The notes below the pieces were generated by a model. That model saw only the letters and a list, made by a program, of their open reading frames with translations, was not told the DNA's origin and made no database searches. A program made the position numbers and the translations under genes. A stretch of 64,000 bases of DNA from Candidatus Latescibacterota bacterium. GTDB lineage: Bacteria > Latescibacterota > UBA2968 > UBA8231. The stretch spans positions 1-64,000 of the forward strand of contig JAJEFJ010000068.1 of the NCBI GenBank assembly GCA_022820485.1, read 5' to 3'. Within the stretch, counting starts at the first letter, position 1; each line of letters starts with the position of its first letter. This document shows positions 43,209 to 52,687 of this stretch, piece by piece.

Positions 43209-43731
43209 TCACAGATGCCGCAGGCCTCTCAATCGCCTCTCAATTTCTCGGATGGGTAGAAAAACCGATCGATCATCACGCCAGAGTTCGAGTGCTGAAA
43301 TCAGGGCGGCATTGGCGCAAGCTCTGGCGTTTTTTAGTTCGTCAATAACCCACAGTATGCCGTGAACACAGCAGCCTTCGCTGACGGCCACCTGACGCAG
43401 CAACCTATCCCCCCGTAAGCAGAATTGCGTTCTCTTGATACCGCACCAAAGCCAGACACAAGCAATCGTTCGCCGAGAGTTTGGGCTGCATTTGCCTGAT
43501 ATTCAACGCCTCCTCAACCTGTTCAGGCGAAAGATCTAACGTTTCCAAGCCGCCCTCGTCCAAGAGCCGCCATTCCCTGTCCGTAAAGTCCAGAACTTCC
43601 GAATGGCGAATCGGGAATGGCACTATCAATCGGAACGGCAGTTTCGGCACGAAGCGCAACAGCTTCCCCTTGCTCAGATCAATTAGACAGGATGCGTCGT
43701 GGACGATCTCACCCTTCACGTCTCCGGTCAC
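43209..43731 (-). pseudogene. PIN-like toxin gene, frameshifted in a run of six G
   Basis: The first frame (43731 to 43405) gives VHDASCLIDLSKG and LSANDCLCLALVRYQENAILLTGG and then stops. The adjacent frame (to 43209) gives LLRQVAVSEGCCVHGILWVIDEL. Removing one base from the G6 run (minus strand, near 43411-43416) joins them as ILLTGDRLLRQ, the normal end of a PIN domain. Both acidic motifs of the first half are present. The GTG start overlaps the stop of the HTH/ImmA gene (GTGA). It could be a true mutation, a slippage site or a consensus error. Confidence 0.8.
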
Positions 43732-44804
43732 TTGCCGCCCCTGATTTCTCGTTCCACCTCATTCAGAGGGCGTTTGAGCAGTTGCGCGGCCCGGACCGGA
43801 GCAATCAGCTCGTCCCCAACAGCACACCATACCAAGCGTTCAAACCGCAACGGCTTTTCAAAAGCACCCAGCCCTTCATCATTAGTGATCGGTTCCGGCT
43901 CGTTGGTGCGCCAAGACCGTGCATAAGTGCGGAAGGCATAGTCAACGGTACCGCGAGACAGGACGCCGGCATCGCGCAGGCGGATCAGCATTCCCGCCGC
44001 TGAAATCCCGTAGAACCGCTTTAGCCGGATCAACTCGCAATAAGGGATTCCTCGGCGGATTGCACCAATCTCGTCGCGCAGACTTTCCGCAGGGACGAGA
44101 AACGCTCCGGCGAATCGGTGCATTGCCTTCTCGACCTTGATGCTTGGATTGCCCGTACCTCGAATTACGCGATGCGCCAGTTCGTGGGCGAGGCTGAACC
44201 GCTTGCGCTCAATGTTGGTTTGTCCTGAAATGATGATGGCTTCGGTATCGGGCCGGCTCCCGGTCCGCTTCACGCTACAGGCCAAGCCGTCGCAACGTTC
44301 CGGCAAGTCCGCCTCGATTACCTTGATGCCCTTACTTTCCAGTAGGCCAGCCATGCTGGGAATCGGGGCATACCCGAGATGCCAATGCTCTCTTAGTGCT
44401 TGCGCCCGCGCCTCTACCGCCTCAAAACTTGCGACCTGATCGCAGCGCAGGCCGGCAAACGGATCCGGAGGCGGGGCGATTTCGAGGATGTCCTCAATCG
44501 TCAGATAGCCTTCGAGTTGTTCGGTCGCAATCGATTCGACAAAGGCGCGGTCTTTCGCCGAGGTGTGGGAATGCTTGCGAAATTCAATGCGGGTCAGGGA
44601 TTCAACTTGCCCTCCCATGAGGAAATCGAGAGACACGCCGAGAGCCTTGCCGAGGCCCATCAGTACCGCTGAACGCGGCATCATGGTTCCCGCTTCGTAC
44701 TTGCTAATCGCCTGCACCGAAACGGACGGCGACAGGCGGTCGGCAAGCTGCTGCATTGAAAGCCCCGCTTTCTTGCGTGCCAGCCTGAGCCTTTGGCCTA
44801 ACAT
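43728..44804 (-). CDS. XRE-type HTH / ImmA-IrrE metallopeptidase-like regulator (antitoxin-like)
   Basis: About 358 residues: an N-terminal XRE helix-turn-helix (LARKKAGLSMQQLADRL, VSVQAISKYEAG), a linker, and a COG2856/ImmA domain with the zinc motif HELAH (in FSLAHELAHRVIRG). AAGGAG 7 nt upstream fixes the ATG at about 44804; the frame is open to 44906. It overlaps a PIN-like gene by 4 nt, a known pairing of HTH-ImmA proteins with PIN toxins. It probably represses its own promoter. Confidence 0.85.
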   Translation of the reverse strand: MLGQRLRLARKKAGLSMQQLADRLSPSVSVQAISKYEAGTMMPRSAVLMGLGKALGVSLDFLMGGQVESLTRIEFRKHSHTSAKDRAFVESIATEQLEGYLTIEDILEIAPPPDPFAGLRCDQVASFEAVEARAQALREHWHLGYAPIPSMAGLLESKGIKVIEADLPERCDGLACSVKRTGSRPDTEAIIISGQTNIERKRFSLAHELAHRVIRGTGNPSIKVEKAMHRFAGAFLVPAESLRDEIGAIRRGIPYCELIRLKRFYGISAAGMLIRLRDAGVLSRGTVDYAFRTYARSWRTNEPEPITNDEGLGAFEKPLRFERLVWCAVGDELIAPVRAAQLLKRPLNEVEREIRGGK

Positions 44805-44915
44805 GGATTCTCCTTGGTAGCGGAACAACAACTCTGAGTTGAAATATAGAGAAAAAATGTTGAATATCAACTTTACAAGCCACAGAGATTTCGCCGACCT
44901 CGACAAAATAGTCCC

Positions 44916-44999
44916 CTAGCCCATCCGCAACGCCCGATTCGCCAGCGGCAAATCCACCCGACCATTGCCCTGCCGATGCGACTCGCGCAAGCCAATGGC
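44916..44999 (-). repeat. Repeat R2, copy b (3' end of the oxidoreductase gene)
   Basis: Last 84 nt of the intact oxidoreductase gene; 81 match 43108-43191. The HTH-ImmA/PIN module lies between the two copies. Confidence 0.92.
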
Positions 45000-45998
45000 G
45001 ATCTCCAGCGCCTCGCGCCCAAATTCCCCTGGGCAAATCCGCTCTTCCCCCTCCTCAATCGCCCGACAGACGCCCTCAATCGCATCGACCATAGACGAGC
45101 GCGGATGCCACGGGTTGGGAAACTGCCGCTGGATCGGCTCGCCAGTCTCTGGGTGCGCCCCCCATAGTTCGAATTGCGCGTGGGCGTTGCGCGAGACGAT
45201 AATCCCGCGCTCGCCGATAAACTCCAAAGTCCACCCATGCCCTGAGCGGTCGGCGCGGGAGTTCAAAAAGCCGCGCACTCCATTGGCGTAGGCAATGTAG
45301 CCCGAGCCGGATAGATCCCGGTCGGCCGCAGCCTGCTCCTCATCGTCCATCTCGCCCACCACCCACTCGGCCGGTGCCCCGGCAAACAGCCGAAACAAAG
45401 CCAGCGTATGGCTTTGCAAATTCGATAGGCTGTGCGGGCTGTGGCAGACCATAGAGCGCAACCGGCCAATCGCTCCGTCGGCTATGGCCTGCCGCGCATT
45501 GGTGTACCAGTTGTACCAGTTGAGATGGCAGGCGATAGAAAAAATCGTCCCACTCGCCTTGCACGCCGCAATCATGGCATCGGCCTCGGCCAAGGTGCGG
45601 CACATCGGCTTGGTGGCAAAAATCGCCCGCACCCCGGCCTCGGCTAGGCCGATGACCACTTCGGCTCGCTCGTCGGGCCGCGTCGTCACCGCCACCACGT
45701 CGGGCCGCTCTTGGGCGACCAACTCGCGGTAGTCTTCGTACAGGGCTTCTACTCCCCAGCGCTGGGCAAAATCGTCCAACTTGGCTCGGTCCACGTCGGC
45801 CGCGCCGATCAACTCAATGCCCCGCGCTTCGATCATGGCCGGGGCGTGTGCCCACGGCCAGGGATAGTGCGGCATCCCAATGTGCTCGTCGTCAATGGTG
45901 CTGCCCATCCGCCCGCAGCCGACCACTGCGCCGCGATACGATCCGCGCGGCTGCGTCGCCGCGATCTGTTCATAGGCTTTGCCCAACGGTTGTGCCAT
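44916..45998 (-). CDS. Gfo/Idh/MocA-family oxidoreductase
   Basis: The 360-residue protein has a Rossmann domain (YRGAVVGCGRMGSTIDDEH), DVVAVTTRPDERAEVV, the family Lys-Pro in AIFATKPMCRTLAEAD, and a C-terminal domain ending SHRQGNGRVDLPLANRALRMG. AGGAG before the ATG at 45998 supports this start over the longer frame from 46094. It is divergent from a TIM-barrel isomerase and SDR gene, which together suggest metabolism of a sugar or inositol derivative. Confidence 0.9.
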   Translation of the reverse strand: MAQPLGKAYEQIAATQPRGSYRGAVVGCGRMGSTIDDEHIGMPHYPWPWAHAPAMIEARGIELIGAADVDRAKLDDFAQRWGVEALYEDYRELVAQERPDVVAVTTRPDERAEVVIGLAEAGVRAIFATKPMCRTLAEADAMIAACKASGTIFSIACHLNWYNWYTNARQAIADGAIGRLRSMVCHSPHSLSNLQSHTLALFRLFAGAPAEWVVGEMDDEEQAAADRDLSGSGYIAYANGVRGFLNSRADRSGHGWTLEFIGERGIIVSRNAHAQFELWGAHPETGEPIQRQFPNPWHPRSSMVDAIEGVCRAIEEGEERICPGEFGREALEIAIGLRESHRQGNGRVDLPLANRALRMG

Positions 45999-46126
45999 GT
46001 CGTATCTCCTCTGCGTAAAATTGCAAAAAGGGGGCCGATTAAATAGAATAAGATGTGCGCTTTGCTTCCTCCTACCAAGGAAGAAGCCTCCCATGTACGT
46101 CGATATTCAGCAATTTAATTTGAGCC

Positions 46127-46957
46127 ATGCGCCTTGCCTTTTACACCTATAGCTACACCGACCGGCTTGAAATGCCGCTCGGGTCGGCACTGGAAAAAAT
46201 CGCCGCTACTGGCTACGACGGCATCGACATCTCGGGGACCCACGGGCCGTCGGCGGACCCGCGCTCGGTGACGCCCGAATTGCGTGCGCAGACGCGGAGC
46301 ATTGCCGAGCGGCTGGGCCTTACCATCGAAGCCGTCATCACCCACGCCAATCTCGCCAATTCGCTTTTTACCGACGAACCGCTCGACCTCAAGGGATCGG
46401 TCGATTTGGCTGTGGACGTCGGCGCACCGCTCGTCGTCTTCCACATGGGCGGTCCCAAAGACGACGATGCCCAGCGAGCCGAAGCTTGGCGACGAGTGGT
46501 CGCCTATCTCCAAGACGCACTGGCCTACGCAGAGCCGCGCAACGTGCAGTTGGCAGTCGATGGCGTGTGGGCCGGTTGGCTCACCGACTCTCCCGAGCGC
46601 TTCTTGGATCTACACGACGAGGTCGGCAGCGCGTCCTTTGGCATCAATTTCGACCCTTGCTATCTGACGCTCCTCGGCTTGGACCCGGTCGCGGTCGCCC
46701 ACCAGTGGCAGGGGCGCATCGCGCACGCCCACCTCAAGGACCACATCGGCACCTATCCCGACTGGGACCACAAAATACCCGGTCAAGGGAGTCTCGACTA
46801 TCCGCGCATCGTGCAGGGGCTCCGGGATATCGGTTTTGCTGCAGCCGTGGCGATAGAGACGTTTGTCACCATGGATTTCGCCGAATCCTGTGCGGTCGGC
46901 TACGCGGCGTTGGCACCGGCGCTGAGCAGGGGCCTCTCTCCAGCGCGGCGACGATGA
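46127..46957 (+). CDS. Sugar phosphate isomerase/epimerase (xylose-isomerase-like TIM barrel)
   Basis: The 276-residue protein has the AP_endonuc_2-type barrel: GYDGIDISGTHG, PLVVFHMGG with a metal His, VQLAVDGVW, FGINFDPCYL and the late IAHAHLKDHIGTYPDW and AVAIETF acidic strand. These are the metal-binding positions of the family. With the adjacent SDR and the divergent oxidoreductase it probably interconverts a ketose or cyclitol intermediate. Confidence 0.85.
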   Translation: MRLAFYTYSYTDRLEMPLGSALEKIAATGYDGIDISGTHGPSADPRSVTPELRAQTRSIAERLGLTIEAVITHANLANSLFTDEPLDLKGSVDLAVDVGAPLVVFHMGGPKDDDAQRAEAWRRVVAYLQDALAYAEPRNVQLAVDGVWAGWLTDSPERFLDLHDEVGSASFGINFDPCYLTLLGLDPVAVAHQWQGRIAHAHLKDHIGTYPDWDHKIPGQGSLDYPRIVQGLRDIGFAAAVAIETFVTMDFAESCAVGYAALAPALSRGLSPARRR

Positions 46958-47044
46958 GCATCTCCCACCCCTCTTCGACATTGCCCGCATTGACGATCCC
47001 CCACGGCTCAGAAACTGAATTTTAACCGAAGGAGCGGCATCACC

Positions 47045-47863
47045 TTGACTACTTTTGACTTCCACGGCAAAAAGGCCGTGGCGACCGGCGCGGGCGGTGC
47101 CATTGGCGGCGAGATCGCCCGCGGCCTCGCCCGAGCGGGCGCTGAGGTGGCGATTTGGGACATTTCTCCAGCGGCGGCCCGCGCCAAAGCCGACGAGATC
47201 AACCAAGACTTTCCCGACAAGGTCCTGCCCGTCGAGTGCAACGTCGTCAACAAAGACAGCGTCGAGGCCGCGCTCGCCGAGACCATCGAGCACTTTGGCA
47301 CCATCGACTTCCTGCTCAACGGCGCTGGCGGCAGCCACAAGGACACCACCACTTCCCCGGAACTCGAATTCTTTGATGTTGATCCAGAAGCGGTCAGGAT
47401 GGTGATGGACCTCAACTACCTAAGCGCCGTCCTGCCCTCGCAGGCCGTGGGCCGCGTCTTCGCCGCTAAAGGCGATGGAGCGGTCGTCAATATCACCTCA
47501 ATCGGCGGCGGGCTGCCGCTGTCGCGGGCCTTGGCGTATTCCAATGGCAAGGCTGCGGCCGACAGTTTCACCCGCTGGCTAGCCGTACACATGGCCACGA
47601 CCTACGCGCCCAAAATCCGCGTCAATGCCGTGGCCCCGGGCTTTATGATCACCGCGCAAAACCGCTTCCTGCTCCTCGACGAAGCAAGCGGCGAACTGAC
47701 CGATCGCGGCCAGACCATTCTCAAAAACGTCCCCATGACCCGTTTTGGCGACCCGCACGAAGTAGTAGGCGCGGCCCTGTGGCTCTTTTCGGACGCAGCC
47801 ACATTTGTCACCGGTGCCATCGTGCCCATCGACGGCGGCTTTTCCGCGTTTTGCGGCGTATAA
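47045..47863 (+). CDS. Short-chain dehydrogenase/reductase (possibly mannonate oxidoreductase-like)
   Basis: The 272-residue SDR has the cofactor motif ATGAGGAIGGEIARGLA, the NGAGG strand, catalytic Ser in NITSIGGG and YxxxK in AYSNGKAA, plus a C-terminal VPIDGGFSAF. TFDFHGKKAV at the start resembles SDRs annotated as D-mannonate oxidoreductases. It begins with TTG behind AAGGAG about 10 nt upstream. The product may feed into the one-carbon gene that follows only by proximity. Confidence 0.85.
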   Translation: MTTFDFHGKKAVATGAGGAIGGEIARGLARAGAEVAIWDISPAAARAKADEINQDFPDKVLPVECNVVNKDSVEAALAETIEHFGTIDFLLNGAGGSHKDTTTSPELEFFDVDPEAVRMVMDLNYLSAVLPSQAVGRVFAAKGDGAVVNITSIGGGLPLSRALAYSNGKAAADSFTRWLAVHMATTYAPKIRVNAVAPGFMITAQNRFLLLDEASGELTDRGQTILKNVPMTRFGDPHEVVGAALWLFSDAATFVTGAIVPIDGGFSAFCGV

Positions 47864-47878
47864 ATCAGGAGTTCACTT

Positions 47879-49552
47879 TTGCTACCCGATATCGAAATCG
47901 CTCGCCAGACCTCACTCCGCCCCATCGACGACGTGGCCACCCAACTCGGGATCGGCTCCGAACACCTCGAACACTACGGCCGCGTCAAGGCCAAAATTTC
48001 GCAGGAGTTCTGCCAACAGCTCGAAGACGCACCTACCACCGGCAAGCTGGTCCTCGTCTCGGCCATCAACCCGACTCCGGCGGGCGAGGGCAAAACCACT
48101 ACCACCATCGGCCTCGGCGACGCGCTCAACCGCATTGGCAAGCGCGCCACTGTCTGCCTGCGGGAACCTTCGCTGGGGCCTTGCTTCGGCATGAAGGGCG
48201 GCGGCGCGGGCGGCGGCTATGCTCAAGTAGCGCCGATGGAGGACATCAACCTGCACTTCACTGGCGACATCCACGCAGTCTCCGCGGCGCACAACCTGCT
48301 CGCTGCGGCCCTCGACAACTACATCCACCACGGCAATGTGCGCCGCATTGACCACCGCCGCATCGTCTGGAACCGCGTCCTCGACATAAATGACCGGGCA
48401 CTGCGCGACATCGTCATCGGGCTCGGGGGGACTGCCAACTCCTTTCCACGCCAATCGGGGTTCGACATTGCCGTCGCCTCGGAGGTCATGGCCATCCTCT
48501 GCCTATCCGAATCGCGGGCCGAGCTCAAAGAGCGGCTTGGCCGGGTCGTCGTGGCCCAAACCCGCTCCCGCGAGACCGTTCGCGCTGCGGACCTAGCGGT
48601 CCACGGCGCCATGGCAGTGCTGCTCAAGGACGCCTGCCAGCCTAACTTGGTGCAGACCCTAGAGGGCAACCCAGCGTTAGTCCACGGCGGCCCGTTTGCC
48701 AATATCGCCCACGGCTGCAACTCCATCGCCGCCACCCGCTTGAGTACGCGCCTGTCCGAATACACCATCACCGAGGCTGGCTTTGGCGCGGACTTGGGCG
48801 CGGAGAAATTCGCCAACATCAAGTGCCGCCAGAGCGGCCTAGCGCCCGACCTCGTGGTGTTGGTGGCCACGGTGCGCGCGCTCAAATTTCACGGCGGAGC
48901 CTCGCTCAAAAGCATCGCCAAACCCAATGTCGGAGCGGTTGAAAGGGGCGTTGAAAATCTCAAGAAGCACATCGAAAACATCCGCCTCTTCGGCCTACCA
49001 GTCGTCGTCGCGGTCAATGCTTTCGCCACGGACACCGACGACGAGATTCAGTGTATCCGCGACAAGTGCGCACACCTCGGCGTTGAGATCGTCCCCGCGC
49101 ATCACCACGCCCGCGGCGGCGCAGGAGCCGAAGACCTCGCTCGCACCGTGGTGCAGGTGGCCGAAAACACGCAGAGCGACTTCCGGCTGCTCTATCCCGA
49201 CGACATGCGGCTGTGGGACAAGGTCCGCACCGTCGCCCAAGCGATCTACGGTGCCGACGACATCATGGGGGACAAGCTGCTGCGGAGTAAGTTCAGGCGG
49301 CTCGAGGACGGAGGCTACGGCCACCTGCCCGTCTGCATCGCCAAGACCCAGTACTCGCTCTCGACCGATCCCGGCCTCAAGGGGCGGCCGCGCGGCTTTG
49401 ACGTGCCGATCCGCGACGTCAAGGTCTCGGCCGGGGCTGGTTTTGTGGTGGTACTGACAGGCGATATTATGACGATGCCCGGCCTGCCAAAGAAGCCCTC
49501 GGCCGAGTCGATTGACCTCGACGCCGCCGGACAAATCAAAGGGTTGTTCTGA
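47879..49552 (+). CDS. fhs: Formate-tetrahydrofolate ligase
   Basis: The 557-residue protein has the ATP-binding [18 protein letters not shown], the [22 protein letters not shown] signature, TGDIHA, and [13 protein letters not shown]. Length matches the usual about 555. It makes 10-formyl-THF from formate, ATP and THF. A TTG start at 47879 has AGGAG 7 nt upstream. A 5-formyl-THF cyclo-ligase gene lies at 60.7 kb. Confidence 0.97.
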   Translation: MLPDIEIARQTSLRPIDDVATQLGIGSEHLEHYGRVKAKISQEFCQQLEDAPTTGKLVLVSAINPTPAGEGKTTTTIGLGDALNRIGKRATVCLREPSLGPCFGMKGGGAGGGYAQVAPMEDINLHFTGDIHAVSAAHNLLAAALDNYIHHGNVRRIDHRRIVWNRVLDINDRALRDIVIGLGGTANSFPRQSGFDIAVASEVMAILCLSESRAELKERLGRVVVAQTRSRETVRAADLAVHGAMAVLLKDACQPNLVQTLEGNPALVHGGPFANIAHGCNSIAATRLSTRLSEYTITEAGFGADLGAEKFANIKCRQSGLAPDLVVLVATVRALKFHGGASLKSIAKPNVGAVERGVENLKKHIENIRLFGLPVVVAVNAFATDTDDEIQCIRDKCAHLGVEIVPAHHHARGGAGAEDLARTVVQVAENTQSDFRLLYPDDMRLWDKVRTVAQAIYGADDIMGDKLLRSKFRRLEDGGYGHLPVCIAKTQYSLSTDPGLKGRPRGFDVPIRDVKVSAGAGFVVVLTGDIMTMPGLPKKPSAESIDLDAAGQIKGLF

Positions 49553-49580
49553 GCCCGCAAACTATACAGGACGACGCACT

Positions 49581-50951
49581 ATGTCATTATCAAAGCGCCT
49601 AGAATCGTGCTCACTCGAACGCATTACCAAGATGAAAGATGTGGTAATGCAGGAGATCGATAGGATCGACCATCAGCTAGTCGAGCAAGAAAAAGAACTC
49701 GACGAAATGATCGAAACGGTCGAAACGGTCAGTTTGAGCAAACGGCACGGCCAATACGAACTGAGTCTGGATAAGGCGGAATCGCAGATCGCTAGGTTGA
49801 ACGCCGAAAAAGAAAAATTGCAGGACAAGGTCCGAATCATTGAACAGGCACGCCAAAAGAAACACCTGATGGACGAGCAGGCCCGAGTACTGGGCAGTGT
49901 CGCGCGGGTGCGAGCCAAAGACCTGATTATCTTCTTTCTCATACTTTTTCTGATCACAATCCTAGGCATCGACTTCCTCGGCGTAGGAGCTACAGGTAGT
50001 GGTGCCATTGCAAAAGCCGAAGTAGTAGAAGGCAGGATCCATCGAATAAACGTTTTGAACGGGGGACAAGGGTATGAGCGGGTGAACATTCACATAGCGG
50101 ATGCGGTTGGGTCTGGTGCGCTTGTTTCTGGACAGGTAGTTGAGGGCAAACTAACACAAGCGGACGTCATCCATCTCGGGGAGAATTACACAAATCCCGT
50201 TGTGGAAATAGAACCCCATTTTTCCGTCGGTACGTTGTGGATATTCTGGATCATAGACGTGATTTGCTGCGCCATTTTTATGGCCAACTTTTTCTTTGAG
50301 CACCGGCTGGCTGAATCCAAAAAGTGGTATTGGAAACACAACTGGATCGACTTCATAACGTCCATTCCGCTGCCCCCGGTACAGGTCATCGCCGCATCAC
50401 AGGTCGGCGACCTAGGTATCGTTCGCTTGGGGCGTCTGCTCAGAGCCGTGCGCATTTTACGGGCGCTGCGCTTATTCCGCATCGCCCTGTTTTTCTGGCG
50501 CGGCATGGATCACTTGAGCACCACATTGGACGTGCGGCTGCTCAAGCGGTCTCTGCTGTACGGCTTGTTATCGCTCGTGTTTGGGGCCTTCATTTTTATG
50601 GGCTTGGAGCGCATGGAGTCTGGTTCGGGATTCGGGGCGAGTCTTTGGTGGAGCTTTACGACGCTGGTCACTGGCGGGTACGCCGACATCCACAATCCCG
50701 AGACGGCTTCGGGCAAAATCCTCACTGTTTTTCTGGTGATTACGGGGATGGTGCTGGTGGGTGTTTTTACGGCGACGCTGACGAGCATCCTCGTAAGCGA
50801 TGAGGATTCCTTGAAGGTGGAGGAACTAGAAGAGCAAGTGGGGATTGTGACGAAAATTCAAGAAGACATAAAAGACACCAACGAGCGTCTAGACAGGCTG
50901 GAAGAGACTATCCGCGAAATCCGCGACGCCGTAAAGACGCAAGAGAACTAG
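49581..50951 (+). CDS. Voltage-gated-like ion channel with coiled coils and a beta-repeat insert between S1 and S2
   Basis: 456 residues. An N-terminal coiled coil (about 20-105) precedes S1 (about 113-135). An extracytoplasmic insert of two about 38-residue repeats (about 136-212: 'GSGA..AEVVEGRIHRINVLNGGQGY' type) comes next. S2 is at 217-238. An Arg-rich S4 (RLGRLLRAVRILRALRLFR, 282-300), pore (SLWWSFTTLVTGGYADI) and S6 follow, with a C-terminal coiled coil (412-450). The filter reads TGGYAD instead of TVGYGD, so potassium selectivity is uncertain. AGGA 9 nt before the ATG at 49581 supports the start. Confidence 0.8.
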   Translation: MSLSKRLESCSLERITKMKDVVMQEIDRIDHQLVEQEKELDEMIETVETVSLSKRHGQYELSLDKAESQIARLNAEKEKLQDKVRIIEQARQKKHLMDEQARVLGSVARVRAKDLIIFFLILFLITILGIDFLGVGATGSGAIAKAEVVEGRIHRINVLNGGQGYERVNIHIADAVGSGALVSGQVVEGKLTQADVIHLGENYTNPVVEIEPHFSVGTLWIFWIIDVICCAIFMANFFFEHRLAESKKWYWKHNWIDFITSIPLPPVQVIAASQVGDLGIVRLGRLLRAVRILRALRLFRIALFFWRGMDHLSTTLDVRLLKRSLLYGLLSLVFGAFIFMGLERMESGSGFGASLWWSFTTLVTGGYADIHNPETASGKILTVFLVITGMVLVGVFTATLTSILVSDEDSLKVEELEEQVGIVTKIQEDIKDTNERLDRLEETIREIRDAVKTQEN

Positions 50952-50956
50952 CGGCT

Positions 50957-52594
50957 TCAGACGAACTTTTCTCTAGCTTCCAATACTTTTGCCACTACGA
51001 CTTCGACATCCTTTTCGTCCACAAACGGCGACACAATAAAGGACTTCAGCGCGACAATCGGTTCCTGGTATTGGGTGTGCCGGTAGCAGTCGGTCGAGGA
51101 AATGACGACTCCGCGTCCGGCCATGGCCTCCGCATGTACGTAGTCGAAAATTTTGCGGTTGTAGTCGTTGTGGGCTAGCAGCGTTTCCCGGTAGGCCGGG
51201 TCGTCGAATTCTTGGCGTTTGATCGCAAAAGTATCCACATCGGGTGGATACACCCGGAAGAGCGTTACCGTGCCAAAGTTGTCGCGGTTGAGCACGGTGA
51301 CGGCTTCGTGCCCTTCGAGGTGTTCGCGCAAAAGCTGGGTCATCTCGACGATGTGCCCGAGTGCGACGCGCAACCCTTGCTCGCCGAAAAAGCGAAAATT
51401 GGCCAGCGCAGTTAGCGGGCCGGTCCCGGCTCTGGATGTTTCGAGGGTGTACATGCCAGGGCGATGGTCGCCAAAGTGATAGAGGTACGGCATCTGTTGC
51501 GGGTCGCGCATCAGGAGTTGTAAATCCGCCCGGTCTTTGACGAGGACGAGGCTGGAGATGTACGGGGCAAAGCCGGTCTTGTGGAAGTCGATGCCCATGG
51601 AATCGGCCAGCGCCAGATGGCGGATGCGCCGGCACGCGCCGGCGAGGGCGCGCAGGGTCCGCGGCCGAAAATCCAAAGGGTTGTCCTGAAAATCGTAGTC
51701 GTTGAACACCGACCACGCCCAGCCAATGACCGAGTCGGCGTGGATGTGCGGGCGATAGGAAAGTTGGAATTCATCGACGAGCGAGTCGCGCATGGCCACA
51801 ATCGCCTGCAAGTCGTCCAAGCCGAACGCATCCGTAGTCCCCATAGTCGCAATAATGGCGGCAATCTTTTTGCCGCTGTCCAAGGCCGCCCGCGCTGCAT
51901 CTTCTAGCTGCGCGAGGTCGATTTCGTTCTCAGCTATTGTCGGAACGACGATCAACTGATCGGTGCCAATGCCGAGCCAGCCGACGATGTTGTGGGCGCA
52001 ATAGTGCCCGGCGTCGGAAACGAGGACCACTACATCTTCAGGTACGCCTAGGTCCATGGCCCGGGGGCAGGCTTTTTCCAGACCGATCTTTACCCCATAG
52101 AGCGTGGTGCCGGTCCCGCCGAAGGTAAACGTGCCGCCGGCCTGTTGTGGGTCGTAGCCAACCATCCGCGCGGTGATGGCGACTGCTTCGACTTCGGCCA
52201 AGGCGACGAGGCGGCTGTATTCATCCCAAGCGATGTTGGGATTGTGCAACGAGGCGAGCAGAACGCCGATGAGGCTGGGAATGGTCGGGGGCGCGATGAC
52301 GTTTTGTTGGGTGTGAGGATGGCTGGAGATGGTTATGCCGCGCAGGTAGCTGACGAGGTCTGAAGTAACCGCCTCGACCGACGACATCTCAGCGGGCAAC
52401 TCGGCGTTTTGCGCTTCGGCAAAGTCGCCAGAAACCACCGGGCCAAGCGTCGGCAACTGCATTTTCAGGTCATCGACTTGGTGTAGGGCGCGCATGATGG
52501 AATGCACGAAATACGAATCGTGAATGGGGTCGGATACCGGTTGGGGGAAGGCGCGGCGGATATGTTCTAGGGCGTCGCGGTAGGATGAGGTCAT
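50957..52594 (-). CDS. Group II PLP-dependent decarboxylase
   Basis: The 545-residue protein has GGTFTFGGTGTTLYGVKIGLEKA, VSDAGHYCAHNIVGWLGIG, the PLP Asp region HIHADSVIGWAW, and the Schiff-base Lys in SMGIDFHKTGFAPYISS. It belongs to the glutamate/aromatic amino acid decarboxylase superfamily, in a longer subfamily whose substrate I cannot name. It stands alone on the minus strand with a terminator between it and the TonB receptor gene upstream. Confidence 0.87.
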   Translation of the reverse strand: MTSSYRDALEHIRRAFPQPVSDPIHDSYFVHSIMRALHQVDDLKMQLPTLGPVVSGDFAEAQNAELPAEMSSVEAVTSDLVSYLRGITISSHPHTQQNVIAPPTIPSLIGVLLASLHNPNIAWDEYSRLVALAEVEAVAITARMVGYDPQQAGGTFTFGGTGTTLYGVKIGLEKACPRAMDLGVPEDVVVLVSDAGHYCAHNIVGWLGIGTDQLIVVPTIAENEIDLAQLEDAARAALDSGKKIAAIIATMGTTDAFGLDDLQAIVAMRDSLVDEFQLSYRPHIHADSVIGWAWSVFNDYDFQDNPLDFRPRTLRALAGACRRIRHLALADSMGIDFHKTGFAPYISSLVLVKDRADLQLLMRDPQQMPYLYHFGDHRPGMYTLETSRAGTGPLTALANFRFFGEQGLRVALGHIVEMTQLLREHLEGHEAVTVLNRDNFGTVTLFRVYPPDVDTFAIKRQEFDDPAYRETLLAHNDYNRKIFDYVHAEAMAGRGVVISSTDCYRHTQYQEPIVALKSFIVSPFVDEKDVEVVVAKVLEAREKFV

Positions 52595-52618
52595 TTGCTG
52601 CTCACTTCAGGTTAAGAT

Positions 52619-52657
52619 GCAAAAGGCCGAGTACCAAAACTGGTACCCGGCCTTTTG
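52619..52657. terminator. Rho-independent terminator downstream of the TonB receptor gene
   Basis: A long hairpin (AAAAGGCCGAGTACC at 52621-52635 pairing with 52642-52656, six-base loop) with T/A-rich arms. It closes the minus-strand receptor gene and would work in both directions. Confidence 0.85.
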
Positions 52658-52687
52658 TTATAACTTAGGATTGCCGTTCGGCGTTCC

